DNA of 64,000 bases, from the NCBI GenBank assembly GCA_028285595.1, contig JANQOW010000075.1, positions 107,112 through 171,111 of the forward strand, given 5' to 3'. The notes beneath the pieces are model-generated. The model was not told the origin of the DNA. It made no database searches and was given only the letters and a program-made list of their open reading frames with translations. The DNA comes from Hyphomicrobiales bacterium (GTDB lineage Bacteria; Pseudomonadota; Alphaproteobacteria; Rhizobiales; CAJQND01). Both the position numbers and the translations under genes were made by a program. This document shows, piece after piece, positions 17,865 to 26,457 of the stretch (its first letter is position 1; each line of letters begins with the position of its first letter).

Positions 17865-19958
17865 CTAACGTACCCTTTGCCCAAGTTGAATCAGAACAGC
17901 GACGCTGATCAGCTGCATGATACCCAAGAAACCATCCTCCCATTCGCAGGCATCCCCGTTGCGTTCAATAAACTCCGGGATCGTCGCAAACGCCGCCGCG
18001 GCGATAGAGGCCTGAGACGCGAAACCATCAATTGTTATCTCCCTGCGTCGGCCATTCTCGACGGACTGGTCAAAGACGCTCAATCCGCACACGGCGACAA
18101 GAGCCTGCGCCAGCCGTTCCATCTGTATCCCGGATTGAACTGAGACCGTGAGCTGCAGATATGGCTCTTCAGCGGTCACGGCTTCTTCGGGGCTCGGTAA
18201 AGGCTCTGCCGAAGCGAGACGGAATACGATATGGGCCAGCTCACGCTGGGGTTTGACGAACCGCTCACTGTCCTGCATCCGGCGCTCGATGCTTTCTGTG
18301 ATCTGCGCAACAGAGTGACCGCGCCGATTGACGTCCCTGCGCACCTTGTAGAACCGACGAAGGTCTTCATCCATATCCAGATAGATCAGCAGATCGTACT
18401 TCCGCCGGACATCAAGTGGCGTCAATGCGTGAAGTCCACTGACCATAATCAGATCACCCGGCCCTACGGTCATCGGGCGCGTCATCATTCCGGTTGAATG
18501 GTCGTAATGACGTTTCCGTATGGATTGGCCCCGAGACAGATTGAGCACATCTTCGCTCAACTGGTGCAAATCGTTGGCGTAGGGGTTGAGGTGCGTTGTG
18601 AACTTCCATGCCGATCCGTTACGATCCCAGAGATGATAGTCGTCACCTGAAATGTGGCGTACCCGATACTCGGCCAAGGCTTTGGTCATCGCATGCACCA
18701 GGGTGTCCTTGCCGGTTCCGCTGTCTCCCGCGATACCGATCAGAAGTGGCTTGCGGGCGATCCTGACGTCGTGGTTCTTCAAAATCAGCTCACGAACCAT
18801 TTGAGCCAGAAGGATGATGGCAAGTGCATACTGCAATGTGTCGAGAAGATGGATTGGGACGCTTTGAACCGACGGGAATTCGGGAAGCGACCAGTAGTTC
18901 ACGGTTGGCCAATCAAATCGAAAGCTCGCCCCAGAGCTGACAAATAGATTCCGGATGAGCACCGTCCCCAAGAAACCCTGGACCAGAAAGGCGGCCGACG
19001 GCCCATGCGAGGCCTGATAAATCACCAGGAATGGGATGGCCCAATAGAACCACCCGGGAGACGCAGGCGTGACAATTAGAAGCCCCAGAAACGCGGCACC
19101 CAGCAAGTTCACAAAAAGCTCCATGCTGACGCGTCGAAGCCGCCACATGAAGTAGAGGAACGCGACGTAAAGCACCGGCGTGATGTACAACTGCGCTTCC
19201 CCGATGCGGACGCTCAGGAGAAACAGCTTGCGGAACTCCGGCGAACCCAGAGCCATTTCGGCAAAGCCTGGTGAAAGCAGAGCCGCGCCCAGAAAAACAG
19301 CCGCTGCTACGCCAGCGGCAAGGGCAAAGTCTAAGAGCCCTCTCGAATGCCTGACGTTTCGGACGAACAATGCCGCAAAAACGGGCAAAGCAAGCATTGC
19401 ACTCAGCTTGGCAGCGATGGCCGTGCCGAACGCGGCGCCAGCATATCTATAGTTCCGCCATCTGATCCACACCACCGCCGTGAACACAAGAAGAGTTGGA
19501 ATGACGTCGAGCTGACCGTGAATATACGAGATGTAGAGACAGACCGGCGACAACCAATAGAACGCCAGAACCTGGTTTTCGGACACGCCGAACCTGCACA
19601 GAGAAACGACCAGGGCAATTTCCAAAGCGATGATCGAAAGGCCCAGACCGATGCTGCCTGCAGCAACAGCGGATAGCCCAAAAAGGTCCCCGAGGCTGGA
19701 AACAAGCATCGTCAGGGGCGCCAGAACCAGATAGGGCAGGCCGTAAGGAAATGCCAGGTCATCACCCCCTGATTGCCTGAAGGATGTCCATGGATCGAAC
19801 CAGTTCTGCACATCAACATGGAGCAGGAACGGGACGAACCACTCTTCATGGATGCGCGGCAGCAGCACTGCGACAAGCATTAGCCTGAGCGCAAGGCCGA
19901 TCCAGAACAGTTTGTTCCGATGGAGGTTCACAGCCACAAGTCCGGAAGTTTCGTGCAA
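17865..19958 (-). CDS. GT-C membrane glycosyltransferase fused to a uridine kinase/PRK-like P-loop kinase
   Basis: A 697-residue two-part protein. Residues 15-395 contain about ten hydrophobic segments in a DUF2029/mannosyltransferase-like GT-C arrangement, with an acidic first loop (HVDVQNWFDPW) after TM1. From about residue 403 the protein becomes soluble and carries a P-loop (GIAGDSGTGKDT, 408-419). GDDYH, a YDH-TG segment, a GLHAL segment and RRDVNRRGHS follow, which is the order of motifs in the phosphoribulokinase/uridine kinase family. I know of no characterised enzyme with this combination. The start overlaps the end of the GDPD-like gene by 31 bp, and the stop is immediately followed by the HAD gene, so all three are co-translated. 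The kinase end should face the cytoplasm. Confidence 0.75.
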   Translation of the reverse strand: MHETSGLVAVNLHRNKLFWIGLALRLMLVAVLLPRIHEEWFVPFLLHVDVQNWFDPWTSFRQSGGDDLAFPYGLPYLVLAPLTMLVSSLGDLFGLSAVAAGSIGLGLSIIALEIALVVSLCRFGVSENQVLAFYWLSPVCLYISYIHGQLDVIPTLLVFTAVVWIRWRNYRYAGAAFGTAIAAKLSAMLALPVFAALFVRNVRHSRGLLDFALAAGVAAAVFLGAALLSPGFAEMALGSPEFRKLFLLSVRIGEAQLYITPVLYVAFLYFMWRLRRVSMELFVNLLGAAFLGLLIVTPASPGWFYWAIPFLVIYQASHGPSAAFLVQGFLGTVLIRNLFVSSGASFRFDWPTVNYWSLPEFPSVQSVPIHLLDTLQYALAIILLAQMVRELILKNHDVRIARKPLLIGIAGDSGTGKDTLVHAMTKALAEYRVRHISGDDYHLWDRNGSAWKFTTHLNPYANDLHQLSEDVLNLSRGQSIRKRHYDHSTGMMTRPMTVGPGDLIMVSGLHALTPLDVRRKYDLLIYLDMDEDLRRFYKVRRDVNRRGHSVAQITESIERRMQDSERFVKPQRELAHIVFRLASAEPLPSPEEAVTAEEPYLQLTVSVQSGIQMERLAQALVAVCGLSVFDQSVENGRRREITIDGFASQASIAAAAFATIPEFIERNGDACEWEDGFLGIMQLISVAVLIQLGQRVR

Positions 19959-20515
19959 ACCGCTTCGGCACTGATGCCGGCTTCAGCCAGCAACTTTCTC
20001 ATCTCGGGGATTTCGGCGTGCCCATCGCGGCCTTGCAACTCTGGCGAGACCAAGCAGAGGCGAAAACCTGCCTCCTGCAGCAATTCTGCGCGTTTCCTGT
20101 CCAGCGGGAAGCGCGTAAAGCAATCCACCCAAACCCAGTCGATCAGTCCGGCGAGTTCAAGAGCGGTTTCTATGGTTTCAAACTCTGAGACCCGCACGGC
20201 ACACCGGCTTTCCCCAGCCCGAGCGGTCTTCAAGAGAAAGGGAAAGGATTGATCAAGGAAGAAAAAGCGCTCAATCTGAGCTTCGGACATAAGAGACAGC
20301 AGCCGCGTCTCGAGCCCCTCTTCCTTCACATTGAGGATCAGCAAGTCATGTGCGTAGTGCGACAGCCACTCCTCAAAATCCACGCCGGGAACAAACGGAT
20401 CGTGGTGTATCGTGAGCCTGTCGCCCTGGCTGCGGATGTCGACTTCAATTCCGTACTCTACAGGTACTGCCCGCAGGTCGGCGATTGTGTTACGTCGATG
20501 CACGACAATGTCCAT
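19928..20515 (-). CDS. GDPD/PI-PLC-like phosphodiesterase
   Basis: A 195-residue protein with the opening pattern of glycerophosphodiester phosphodiesterases: VHRRNT in place of the usual HRG-EN, then GIEVDIRS and HHDPF, which supply the Glu-Asp and His-Asp catalytic or metal residues. It is shorter than classical GDPDs (about 240-250 residues), and the canonical HRG is altered, so it may be a divergent phosphodiesterase. No signal peptide is present, so it should be cytoplasmic. It is the fifth gene of the packed operon, 26 bp after the GT2 gene, and its 3' end overlaps the GT-C/kinase start. Its substrate is presumably a phosphodiester-containing glycolipid precursor, but this is inference. 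Confidence 0.65.
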   Translation of the reverse strand: MDIVVHRRNTIADLRAVPVEYGIEVDIRSQGDRLTIHHDPFVPGVDFEEWLSHYAHDLLILNVKEEGLETRLLSLMSEAQIERFFFLDQSFPFLLKTARAGESRCAVRVSEFETIETALELAGLIDWVWVDCFTRFPLDRKRAELLQEAGFRLCLVSPELQGRDGHAEIPEMRKLLAEAGISAEAVCTKLPDLWL

Positions 20516-20541
20516 TGTATCCCCTCTTAACCCTGAGCAGG

Positions 20542-21264
20542 TCAGGTCTCACTGAGATGTTTTCGGAGTTCCAGACTGTAGGACAGGGTTCGGCGAATGA
20601 ACTTCAACTTCGAACGCCAATCCACGTTCCAATGTGAGTGTCCGTGCAGGCGGTCTCCGAAACGGACGGTGAAGCGCTCTACCTGATAGCCCGCATTCAG
20701 GGCAGTGTAATAGGCGTAGAGATCGAGCGAAAAGTCATGTGGCGCGTCGTCCTCCCATAGCTCGAAAAAGCTGCGAGGAAACATGGTTGGTTGCGCATTT
20801 ATGTCCCACATCTGGCGATGCATGAGCAGTGTTTCGAAGACCGACATACCTGCGGTGAACACCACGTCACCAAGCGGTCGACCCGTGCGGCGTCCCTTGA
20901 CGAACAGCTGTTCGGGATTGCGCGCAAAGCGGAAATGCGACAGTCCCTTTAGGGCGTCCCCAGGGTCGGTTTGCAGGTCCGCATGCGTCCAGGCGAGCAC
21001 ACGCCCGCGCGCCTCTCGCAGTCCGCTGAGAATGCCAAAGCCATAGCCCTGATTGTGCTCGACGCGAACGCTGCGCACCGCACCGCCGGGCGCAAGAGCG
21101 TTCGCCAGATACTCCGGCGTGTCGTCGGAAGAACCATTGTCGACCAGCACGACTTCGCAGTTTTCCTGCTCAAATGGCAGTTCCGAGAGACGCCCGAGCA
21201 AAGCCGGCAGGTTGGCGCGCTCGTTGTAGCACGGGATCACGAGCGACATTCTAACATCGGACAT
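20542..21264 (-). CDS. Glycosyltransferase family 2, polyprenol-phosphate sugar synthase-like
   Basis: A 240-residue GT-A enzyme. It has SLVIPCYNE at the N-terminus, the nucleotide-binding VDNGSSD, and an ADLQTDP segment (the DXD-type metal motif in DPM1-like enzymes). It lacks the C-terminal transmembrane helices of GtrB-type proteins. In this operon that membrane function may come from the separate GtrA gene that precedes it by 20 bp. The expected reaction is transfer of a sugar from a nucleotide donor to undecaprenyl phosphate on the cytoplasmic face, feeding the GT-C enzyme two genes downstream. Confidence 0.85.
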   Translation of the reverse strand: MSDVRMSLVIPCYNERANLPALLGRLSELPFEQENCEVVLVDNGSSDDTPEYLANALAPGGAVRSVRVEHNQGYGFGILSGLREARGRVLAWTHADLQTDPGDALKGLSHFRFARNPEQLFVKGRRTGRPLGDVVFTAGMSVFETLLMHRQMWDINAQPTMFPRSFFELWEDDAPHDFSLDLYAYYTALNAGYQVERFTVRFGDRLHGHSHWNVDWRSKLKFIRRTLSYSLELRKHLSET

Positions 21265-21284
21265 AGATCACGCCCCCTTTGCGC

Positions 21285-21683
21285 TCAGGCCCGAAATACA
21301 AGGAACTTCATTCCCAGAAAATTGAGCGTCGCAGATACAGCCGTTGCAAAGAGAAATGCAAGGTTGATCCCAAATGGCACGTTTTCGAGGAACGCAATTC
21401 CTAGCGCGTTAACGGCGACGTTACACGCAAGCGTTGCTAAGTACAAGATACAGAACATAAGGAAGAAAAGAGGGCTGCCATTCGCCTTAAACGTGATGTG
21501 CTGATTGGCAAAATACGCAAAAACCGCCCCCACGGAAAAGCTGATGGCTTTTGCAACTGACAGGTCAAAGCCAGCCCATCCGAGCATGCGATAAACCACG
21601 TAATCCAAGAGCACTGTCAGCGTTCCAACCACCAGGAATCTGCGCACTTGGCCGGCGGCAAGTTTATCTGAGCTCGAAACCAC
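21285..21683 (-). CDS. GtrA family protein
   Basis: 132 residues with four hydrophobic segments and the GtrA/PF04138 pattern: RRFLVVGTLTVLLDYVVYRML at the N-terminus and an ANQHITFK segment between TM2 and TM3. GtrA proteins are thought to flip polyprenol-phosphate-linked sugars across the inner membrane. It precedes the GT2 gene by 20 bp and follows the double nucleotidyltransferase by 18 bp. Confidence 0.87.
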   Translation of the reverse strand: MVSSSDKLAAGQVRRFLVVGTLTVLLDYVVYRMLGWAGFDLSVAKAISFSVGAVFAYFANQHITFKANGSPLFFLMFCILYLATLACNVAVNALGIAFLENVPFGINLAFLFATAVSATLNFLGMKFLVFRA

Positions 21684-21701
21684 GGTTCACGTACCTATAG
21701 A

Positions 21702-23396
21702 TCAGCGAGGTTTGGCAGCTGTTGATTGCAACTGCTGGCCAAGGCCCTTCGCAACACGGGGAGAAAAATCATTAAACCCGGACCTCATCTCCTGAATACA
21801 AGAGCGGGGCACGCGGCTATCGGCTTCAAGACTGTACGGATGGTGTTGAAGTTGATCGAAGCAAGACTGCCAGTAGGCGAATGTTCTCAACTCATCGGGC
21901 GTCCCCCAGCCCACGTAGTGATCCACTTCGAAACAGCCAACGCGCAGCCCGAGTTCAATGGCAACATTAATGCAGGCGTCAATGTAGAACTCGCCATTCA
22001 CTCTCTCATCGCGTGAGGCTAGCGTTTCGAAGCACCGGCGGTAATCTGAACTGCGCTTAAACCAAAACGATCCGGTCACGATGATCTGGTCGCCACTGCC
22101 CTGTACCTGCGTCTTTAGGCTGACCGCCTTTACAGAGCCTTCCGCCGCAAAATCCACCCAGCTAAACATGTTCGGCGACAGTCGGGCTGCAGGATGGGCC
22201 CGCGCACCGAAAACAAGCACATCGAATTCACCTTGATCTCTGAAACGCTTCAGCTCCCGCCCGTCAAACAATTGGCCCGCGTCACAAGCCACGATGGTAA
22301 GCGATCGCTCAGCTTTGGATTCCTCCGTCGCCAAATAAACGGTTTCTGCCTGACCCTCGGTAAGACGTTCAAGCTCAACGAATTTGGCGTCCTCGGCAGC
22401 CTTTGAGATTTCTTTTTTGATCTTATCAAGCTGCGGGAGATCGCTGCGCACGATGAAAGACTTCGGAGTGAATTCTTGGAAGTCGTTTGCGACTTGAAGC
22501 GCCATCGGAACACCCGAAACCCGGATGAGTGGCTTGGGTTCCGTGTAACCTTGATCGGAAAAACGTTTACCTTCTCCTGCCATTGGAACGATTAGGTCGT
22601 TCTCCAGCCCGGACGCCTCCGGCGCTGCTTGGGCCATTCCTTGAAACAAATCAGAATAGTAGGTGTATTCCGCCAGATCGTCTGGAGTGCCCCACTGGAG
22701 AAAGTGCTGAAGCTCATAAAGAGCCACCGGCAGGTTTTGTTCAAACAAAGCCTTGTAGACGATGCTCACATAATACTCGTCATTCACTTTCAATCCGAGG
22801 TCAACAATGCTGTCCATTGCCTCTAGCATCAAACGAGCCGACGAGAAGTAATAGGTCCCGCTGGAAGCAAACTCATTCATCGGAGTGTCGGTGAACGGTG
22901 TCTTCTCCTGAATGTCGTCCGCCCAACCATCTGTGTGTTTCAAATAGGCATAGTAGGCCGATCGCAACGAGTGCGGATGAAATCCACGATAGACCGGGAT
23001 CGCACCGGCGCACCCCGTGGTCTCAACAAACGATTTGAAGTCGCCGTAATCCCATACCCACGAGAAATCGCAGTAATTGACGACCGTTGGCGCCTCCAGA
23101 TCCAATTCATCCCGTATGGCCGTGACGGCATGGACCGGTCCGAGTTTGTGTGGAGGAATTCCAAAGATCTTTGCGCTTGGACAATGTGTGAGGATGGCAT
23201 CGCGCATAGCGAAATCATCTTCGTCAAGGTGGTCCTGATTGCAGATGAACTTGAAATCCGTCTCGCCGGGAAACCGGTTCACCACATGGGCTATCATCGG
23301 CAGTCCCTCAACCTCGATCAGCGGCTTGGGAACCTTGTACCCGGCGCGCCTGAATCTCTCACCGAAGCCGGACATTGGAATTACGATTTGCATCAA
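21702..23396 (-). CDS. Tandem-domain sugar nucleotidyltransferase
   Basis: A 564-residue protein made of two nucleotidyltransferase domains in a row. Domain 1 (about 3-250) opens with IVIPMSGFGERF and GYKVPKPLI. Domain 2 (about 267-515) opens with LIVPMAGEGKRF and GYTEPKPLI. Both keep the GxGxRF nucleotide loop, the PKPLI lysine and a downstream CD dipeptide (D110, D372), and both end with a WGTPDEL-type segment. Each half resembles RfbA/MobA-like enzymes that make NDP-sugars from sugar 1-phosphates. Since neither half has lost its core motifs, both may be active, possibly on different substrates or as an intramolecular dimer. It lies 36 bp after the LptF-like gene and 18 bp before gtrA in the operon. 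Confidence 0.82.
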   Translation of the reverse strand: MMQIVIPMSGFGERFRRAGYKVPKPLIEVEGLPMIAHVVNRFPGETDFKFICNQDHLDEDDFAMRDAILTHCPSAKIFGIPPHKLGPVHAVTAIRDELDLEAPTVVNYCDFSWVWDYGDFKSFVETTGCAGAIPVYRGFHPHSLRSAYYAYLKHTDGWADDIQEKTPFTDTPMNEFASSGTYYFSSARLMLEAMDSIVDLGLKVNDEYYVSIVYKALFEQNLPVALYELQHFLQWGTPDDLAEYTYYSDLFQGMAQAAPEASGLENDLIVPMAGEGKRFSDQGYTEPKPLIRVSGVPMALQVANDFQEFTPKSFIVRSDLPQLDKIKKEISKAAEDAKFVELERLTEGQAETVYLATEESKAERSLTIVACDAGQLFDGRELKRFRDQGEFDVLVFGARAHPAARLSPNMFSWVDFAAEGSVKAVSLKTQVQGSGDQIIVTGSFWFKRSSDYRRCFETLASRDERVNGEFYIDACINVAIELGLRVGCFEVDHYVGWGTPDELRTFAYWQSCFDQLQHHPYSLEADSRVPRSCIQEMRSGFNDFSPRVAKGLGQQLQSTAAKPR

Positions 23397-23432
23397 CGTT
23401 ACCTGTAGGTTTGGAGTTGGTGAGTGCGCTGG

Positions 23433-24659
23433 TTACTCGTTCAGCCTGGCCTGTAGTCTCTGCGTTACGCGACGGTGCAGAGTCTCTCCAAACGCACCGA
23501 GACCGTCGAACAAGGGTCGCATTCGATCTGGTTTGACGCTGTAACAGGCAAGCCAATACCTCCTGACCGTAAAGACCGCGAAAACGAGAAATGGTCCCCA
23601 TAGCAAGAGAGCAGAATTGACATTGTTAACACGAGCATAGAGCGCCGCATGCTCGAGGATCTGGATCAGCACAATCAGAAGGACGAGCGCCACAACGGCA
23701 CGATAGCCGCTGTTCCCGCTGCGTGGATCGATTGTGAATGGAATCGCGAACATTGGCAGCAGGACAATGGTGGCAATACTGACCAGTCGCTTGTTCAGCT
23801 CCGTCAACACGGATTGACGGGTGCTGTGCAATGGCGGATCGTCGATGCGTGCAAACAGTTCCATCAAAGTCAGTTCAATTTCATCAAAGCCGCGGGGTCT
23901 GAAATTGAAGTTTTGGGCCCGGCCCACTCCGCGATTGAGGGAGGTGAACTCATAGACATTGTAATGATCTTGAGACAAGGGATCAGTCTGCCGAGCCGCG
24001 TCGTGGATCCGCAAAACCACGCCGTCGTCTAGGAGCAACAACGGACGGTCCGAGGGTTTGTCCACAACAATGCGACCGCTCTTCGCAGTGAGTGTCTCGA
24101 ACTTTGTCGGGTTCTTGGTATCGAACATAAACAGCCGCTGAAACGTGTTGCTCACGCGATCCAGATTTCCGACCAGGATCGTTTGGGTTCCAATGTTCAA
24201 GAAGGCGCCTTCTTTGACCGCAAAAAACGAGGCACTGTCGCGCACCTGTTCGGAAATCAATCGGGAAGCGTATCTCGACTGCGGCGTAAGCCATCCAATC
24301 AGCAATAGCGAGCAGAACGCCAGCAACAGAGCTACAAGCAGTGCGGGACGTGTGAACCTGCTTAGCCCACCACCTGAAGCCATGAATGCTACAATTTCGC
24401 CGCCTTCCGACAACCTCTGGAAGCCGTACAACAACCCGATCAGGAGAGCCAGAGGAATGGCCGCACTCAGATAGTGCGGAATGAGCCAGCCAAGAATCTC
24501 CAGAATGGTCTTGAGGGAACCTGACTGCGCCCCCACCACGTCAAGCATCCGGAGCAACCGCGCAGCGAGCAAAGAAAACAGACCAATCAGCACGGCGATA
24601 AAGACTGGCTTTAACACCGAACGCGCAACGTACCGGTCAAATGTCGTGAGAGCTATCAT
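23433..24659 (-). CDS. LptF/LptG (YjgP/YjgQ) family permease
   Basis: A 408-residue protein with the LptF/LptG plan: three N-terminal hydrophobic segments, a large periplasmic beta-jellyroll region (about 110-270), and three C-terminal segments. The opening FDRYVARSVLKPVF is typical of the family, and the overall features are closer to LptF. In the LPS exporter LptF and LptG act together with LptB. Here only one permease is present, as the first gene of a glycan operon and without lptG or an ATPase nearby. It may be the housekeeping lptF displaced from lptG, or an extra copy for a different lipid. The ABC partner would have to come from elsewhere in the genome. Confidence 0.87.
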   Translation of the reverse strand: MIALTTFDRYVARSVLKPVFIAVLIGLFSLLAARLLRMLDVVGAQSGSLKTILEILGWLIPHYLSAAIPLALLIGLLYGFQRLSEGGEIVAFMASGGGLSRFTRPALLVALLLAFCSLLLIGWLTPQSRYASRLISEQVRDSASFFAVKEGAFLNIGTQTILVGNLDRVSNTFQRLFMFDTKNPTKFETLTAKSGRIVVDKPSDRPLLLLDDGVVLRIHDAARQTDPLSQDHYNVYEFTSLNRGVGRAQNFNFRPRGFDEIELTLMELFARIDDPPLHSTRQSVLTELNKRLVSIATIVLLPMFAIPFTIDPRSGNSGYRAVVALVLLIVLIQILEHAALYARVNNVNSALLLWGPFLVFAVFTVRRYWLACYSVKPDRMRPLFDGLGAFGETLHRRVTQRLQARLNE

Positions 24660-24829
24660 CGCTTAGAGGCTGCAATGCCCCCTCTTTTCGGCTGCGGCAT
24701 TTTAGAAGGACTGCTGATTCGGAGCATTCAGCAAAATATCCCCGGTCTCCGATCAACAGATCTGGTTTTGTCCCTTGGCGTCAAATTTGATGCCGTCTCT
24801 TGATGACTGAAACACGCACTTTGGAATCC

Positions 24830-26143
24830 CTAGTCAGGGTTCCGACGCAGCAGACCGTCGTCTGTGAAGGTGCAAGTCTCACTGTATCCCTTGCCCGGGG
24901 TCGAACTTTGCTCTTTTCCTGGCCATGCAGAGGTGACGTGACTTTCTTGGTCTAGCCCCAGTGTTTCCCCTCTCGCCTTAAGCGCCTGAAAGGCGATCAC
25001 ACTACGATAAGACGCGAGAAGGGATTCGAGTATCGTGTCCCAGCGGAATTCAAGACTTCTCTGGCGAGCGGCTTGGCCGAAGCGTCGCCTCTGCGCGTCG
25101 TTCGCAAGCAGTGTGAAGAGATGGTCCGCAAACTCATGCGATAGATTGTTCTTCGCCAAGAACCCCGTTTCTCCATGAACCACCAGCGACTTGCTGCCCG
25201 TTGCATTGGCGCAGACCGCTGGCAAGCCGGATGCCATCGCCTCAAGCGTCACATTCCCGAAACTCTCGCTCTGGCTGGGAAACAGATAGATGTCCGACGA
25301 GGCATAAGCGCGCGCAAGCTCCTCACCCGCAACGCCACCTGTAAAGATCGCGTTTGGAAGGGCAGTCCGAAGCGCTGCCTCCAGTGGGCCGGCACCAACG
25401 ATCATGGGCCGGAACCCAATGCCTCTTTGCTCCAGCGTCTGGAAAATCTCCTTCAACTGCAGAACATTCTTCTCTTTAACCAACCGGCCAAAATACGAAA
25501 CCAGCAGGTCATCTGGAGCAACACCCTGGCTTTCACGCCAGGCCATACTCCTCTTTGCAGGATCGAACAGTGTCGAATCGACACCACGAGACCAGATCTC
25601 ATGGCGCCCGATCAATCCTTCACGCAAGAGCTCGTCGGCCATTGAAGCGCACGGAACATAGACGCAATCGCACTGGCGGTAGAAATGTCCTGCGTACAAT
25701 TTGCAAAGTCCCGTCAGGAACCCTAATCCGTAATAGCGTACGTAGGCCTCATAACGCGTGTGAAAAGATGACACCACGGCGGTATGGTTCTTCTTCGCCA
25801 GTTGCAAAGCCTGAAACCCCAACAAATCCGGTGTCGCCACATGGATCAGGGTTGGGCGAAAATCCATAATCGCCTTGCGGGTGCTAGAGTTTAAGCCAAG
25901 CGCGACTCGGTATTCGGGTCGACCCGGTACGGGAATTGAAGGAACCGAAACAACGTCTCCCACAGAGTCGAAGGCAGCTTTCTCAGCTGTAGGTGCAAAC
26001 ACGCGCGTTGGAATCTTGTGTTCCAGAAGATGAGCGACCAGCCGGTTAAGTGTTAGGGCGACTCCATCACGAATATAGTCGTAGTTGCCGGTAAAAAGCG
26101 CAACCCTAAGTTCCGGCACTTCCCGTTCTTGATGTGCGGTCAA
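24830..26143 (-). CDS. Glycosyltransferase family 4, SqdX/PimB-like
   Basis: A 437-residue GT4 enzyme. The N-terminal domain has the TGNYDYIRDGV opening and the SSFHTRYEAYVRYYGLG segment that is characteristic of lipid glycosyltransferases such as SQD2/SqdX, MgtA and PimB. The C-terminal domain has the donor motif SESFGNVTLEAMASGLP. It probably glycosylates a membrane lipid (diacylglycerol or a phosphatidyl lipid) at the cytoplasmic surface. About 45 residues at the C-terminus after the fold look disordered. It is 170 bp upstream of the LptF-like gene, in the same direction, and may belong to the same biosynthetic programme. Confidence 0.83.
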   Translation of the reverse strand: MTAHQEREVPELRVALFTGNYDYIRDGVALTLNRLVAHLLEHKIPTRVFAPTAEKAAFDSVGDVVSVPSIPVPGRPEYRVALGLNSSTRKAIMDFRPTLIHVATPDLLGFQALQLAKKNHTAVVSSFHTRYEAYVRYYGLGFLTGLCKLYAGHFYRQCDCVYVPCASMADELLREGLIGRHEIWSRGVDSTLFDPAKRSMAWRESQGVAPDDLLVSYFGRLVKEKNVLQLKEIFQTLEQRGIGFRPMIVGAGPLEAALRTALPNAIFTGGVAGEELARAYASSDIYLFPSQSESFGNVTLEAMASGLPAVCANATGSKSLVVHGETGFLAKNNLSHEFADHLFTLLANDAQRRRFGQAARQRSLEFRWDTILESLLASYRSVIAFQALKARGETLGLDQESHVTSAWPGKEQSSTPGKGYSETCTFTDDGLLRRNPD

Positions 26144-26457
26144 CGTTTCTCCCCCGTTTCAACCCTCAGTTTCACATGATGGCCATGCCAAACACTAGTC
26201 TCCCAACTAATGTGCGCCTTTAGCTACCATCAAGTCACCAACGTTACAATCATAGGTGGCGCCTCGCCAGAAACAAAAGTCAAACCTTGCGATAACGGAT
26301 CGGCTTCGAGGGGGTTCCGATTCTAAGCATCACGTATCGCATGCACACAATTACAACCATTGATATATACCCTCTGTGTAACCTCCTCACGACAAGGTGA
26401 CAAGTTCAAATATGCCTTGTTGAGCACGTACCTTCGAGCAAAGCCGCCGAATTGACA
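26144..26457. other. 314-bp intergenic region, likely promoter of the glycosyltransferase operon
   Basis: There is no reading frame of note. On the minus strand an AT-rich TATATA element near 26359-26368 could serve as a -10 region, but I see no clear matching -35. No hairpin followed by a T-run was seen at the 3' end of the upstream gene. Confidence 0.35.
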
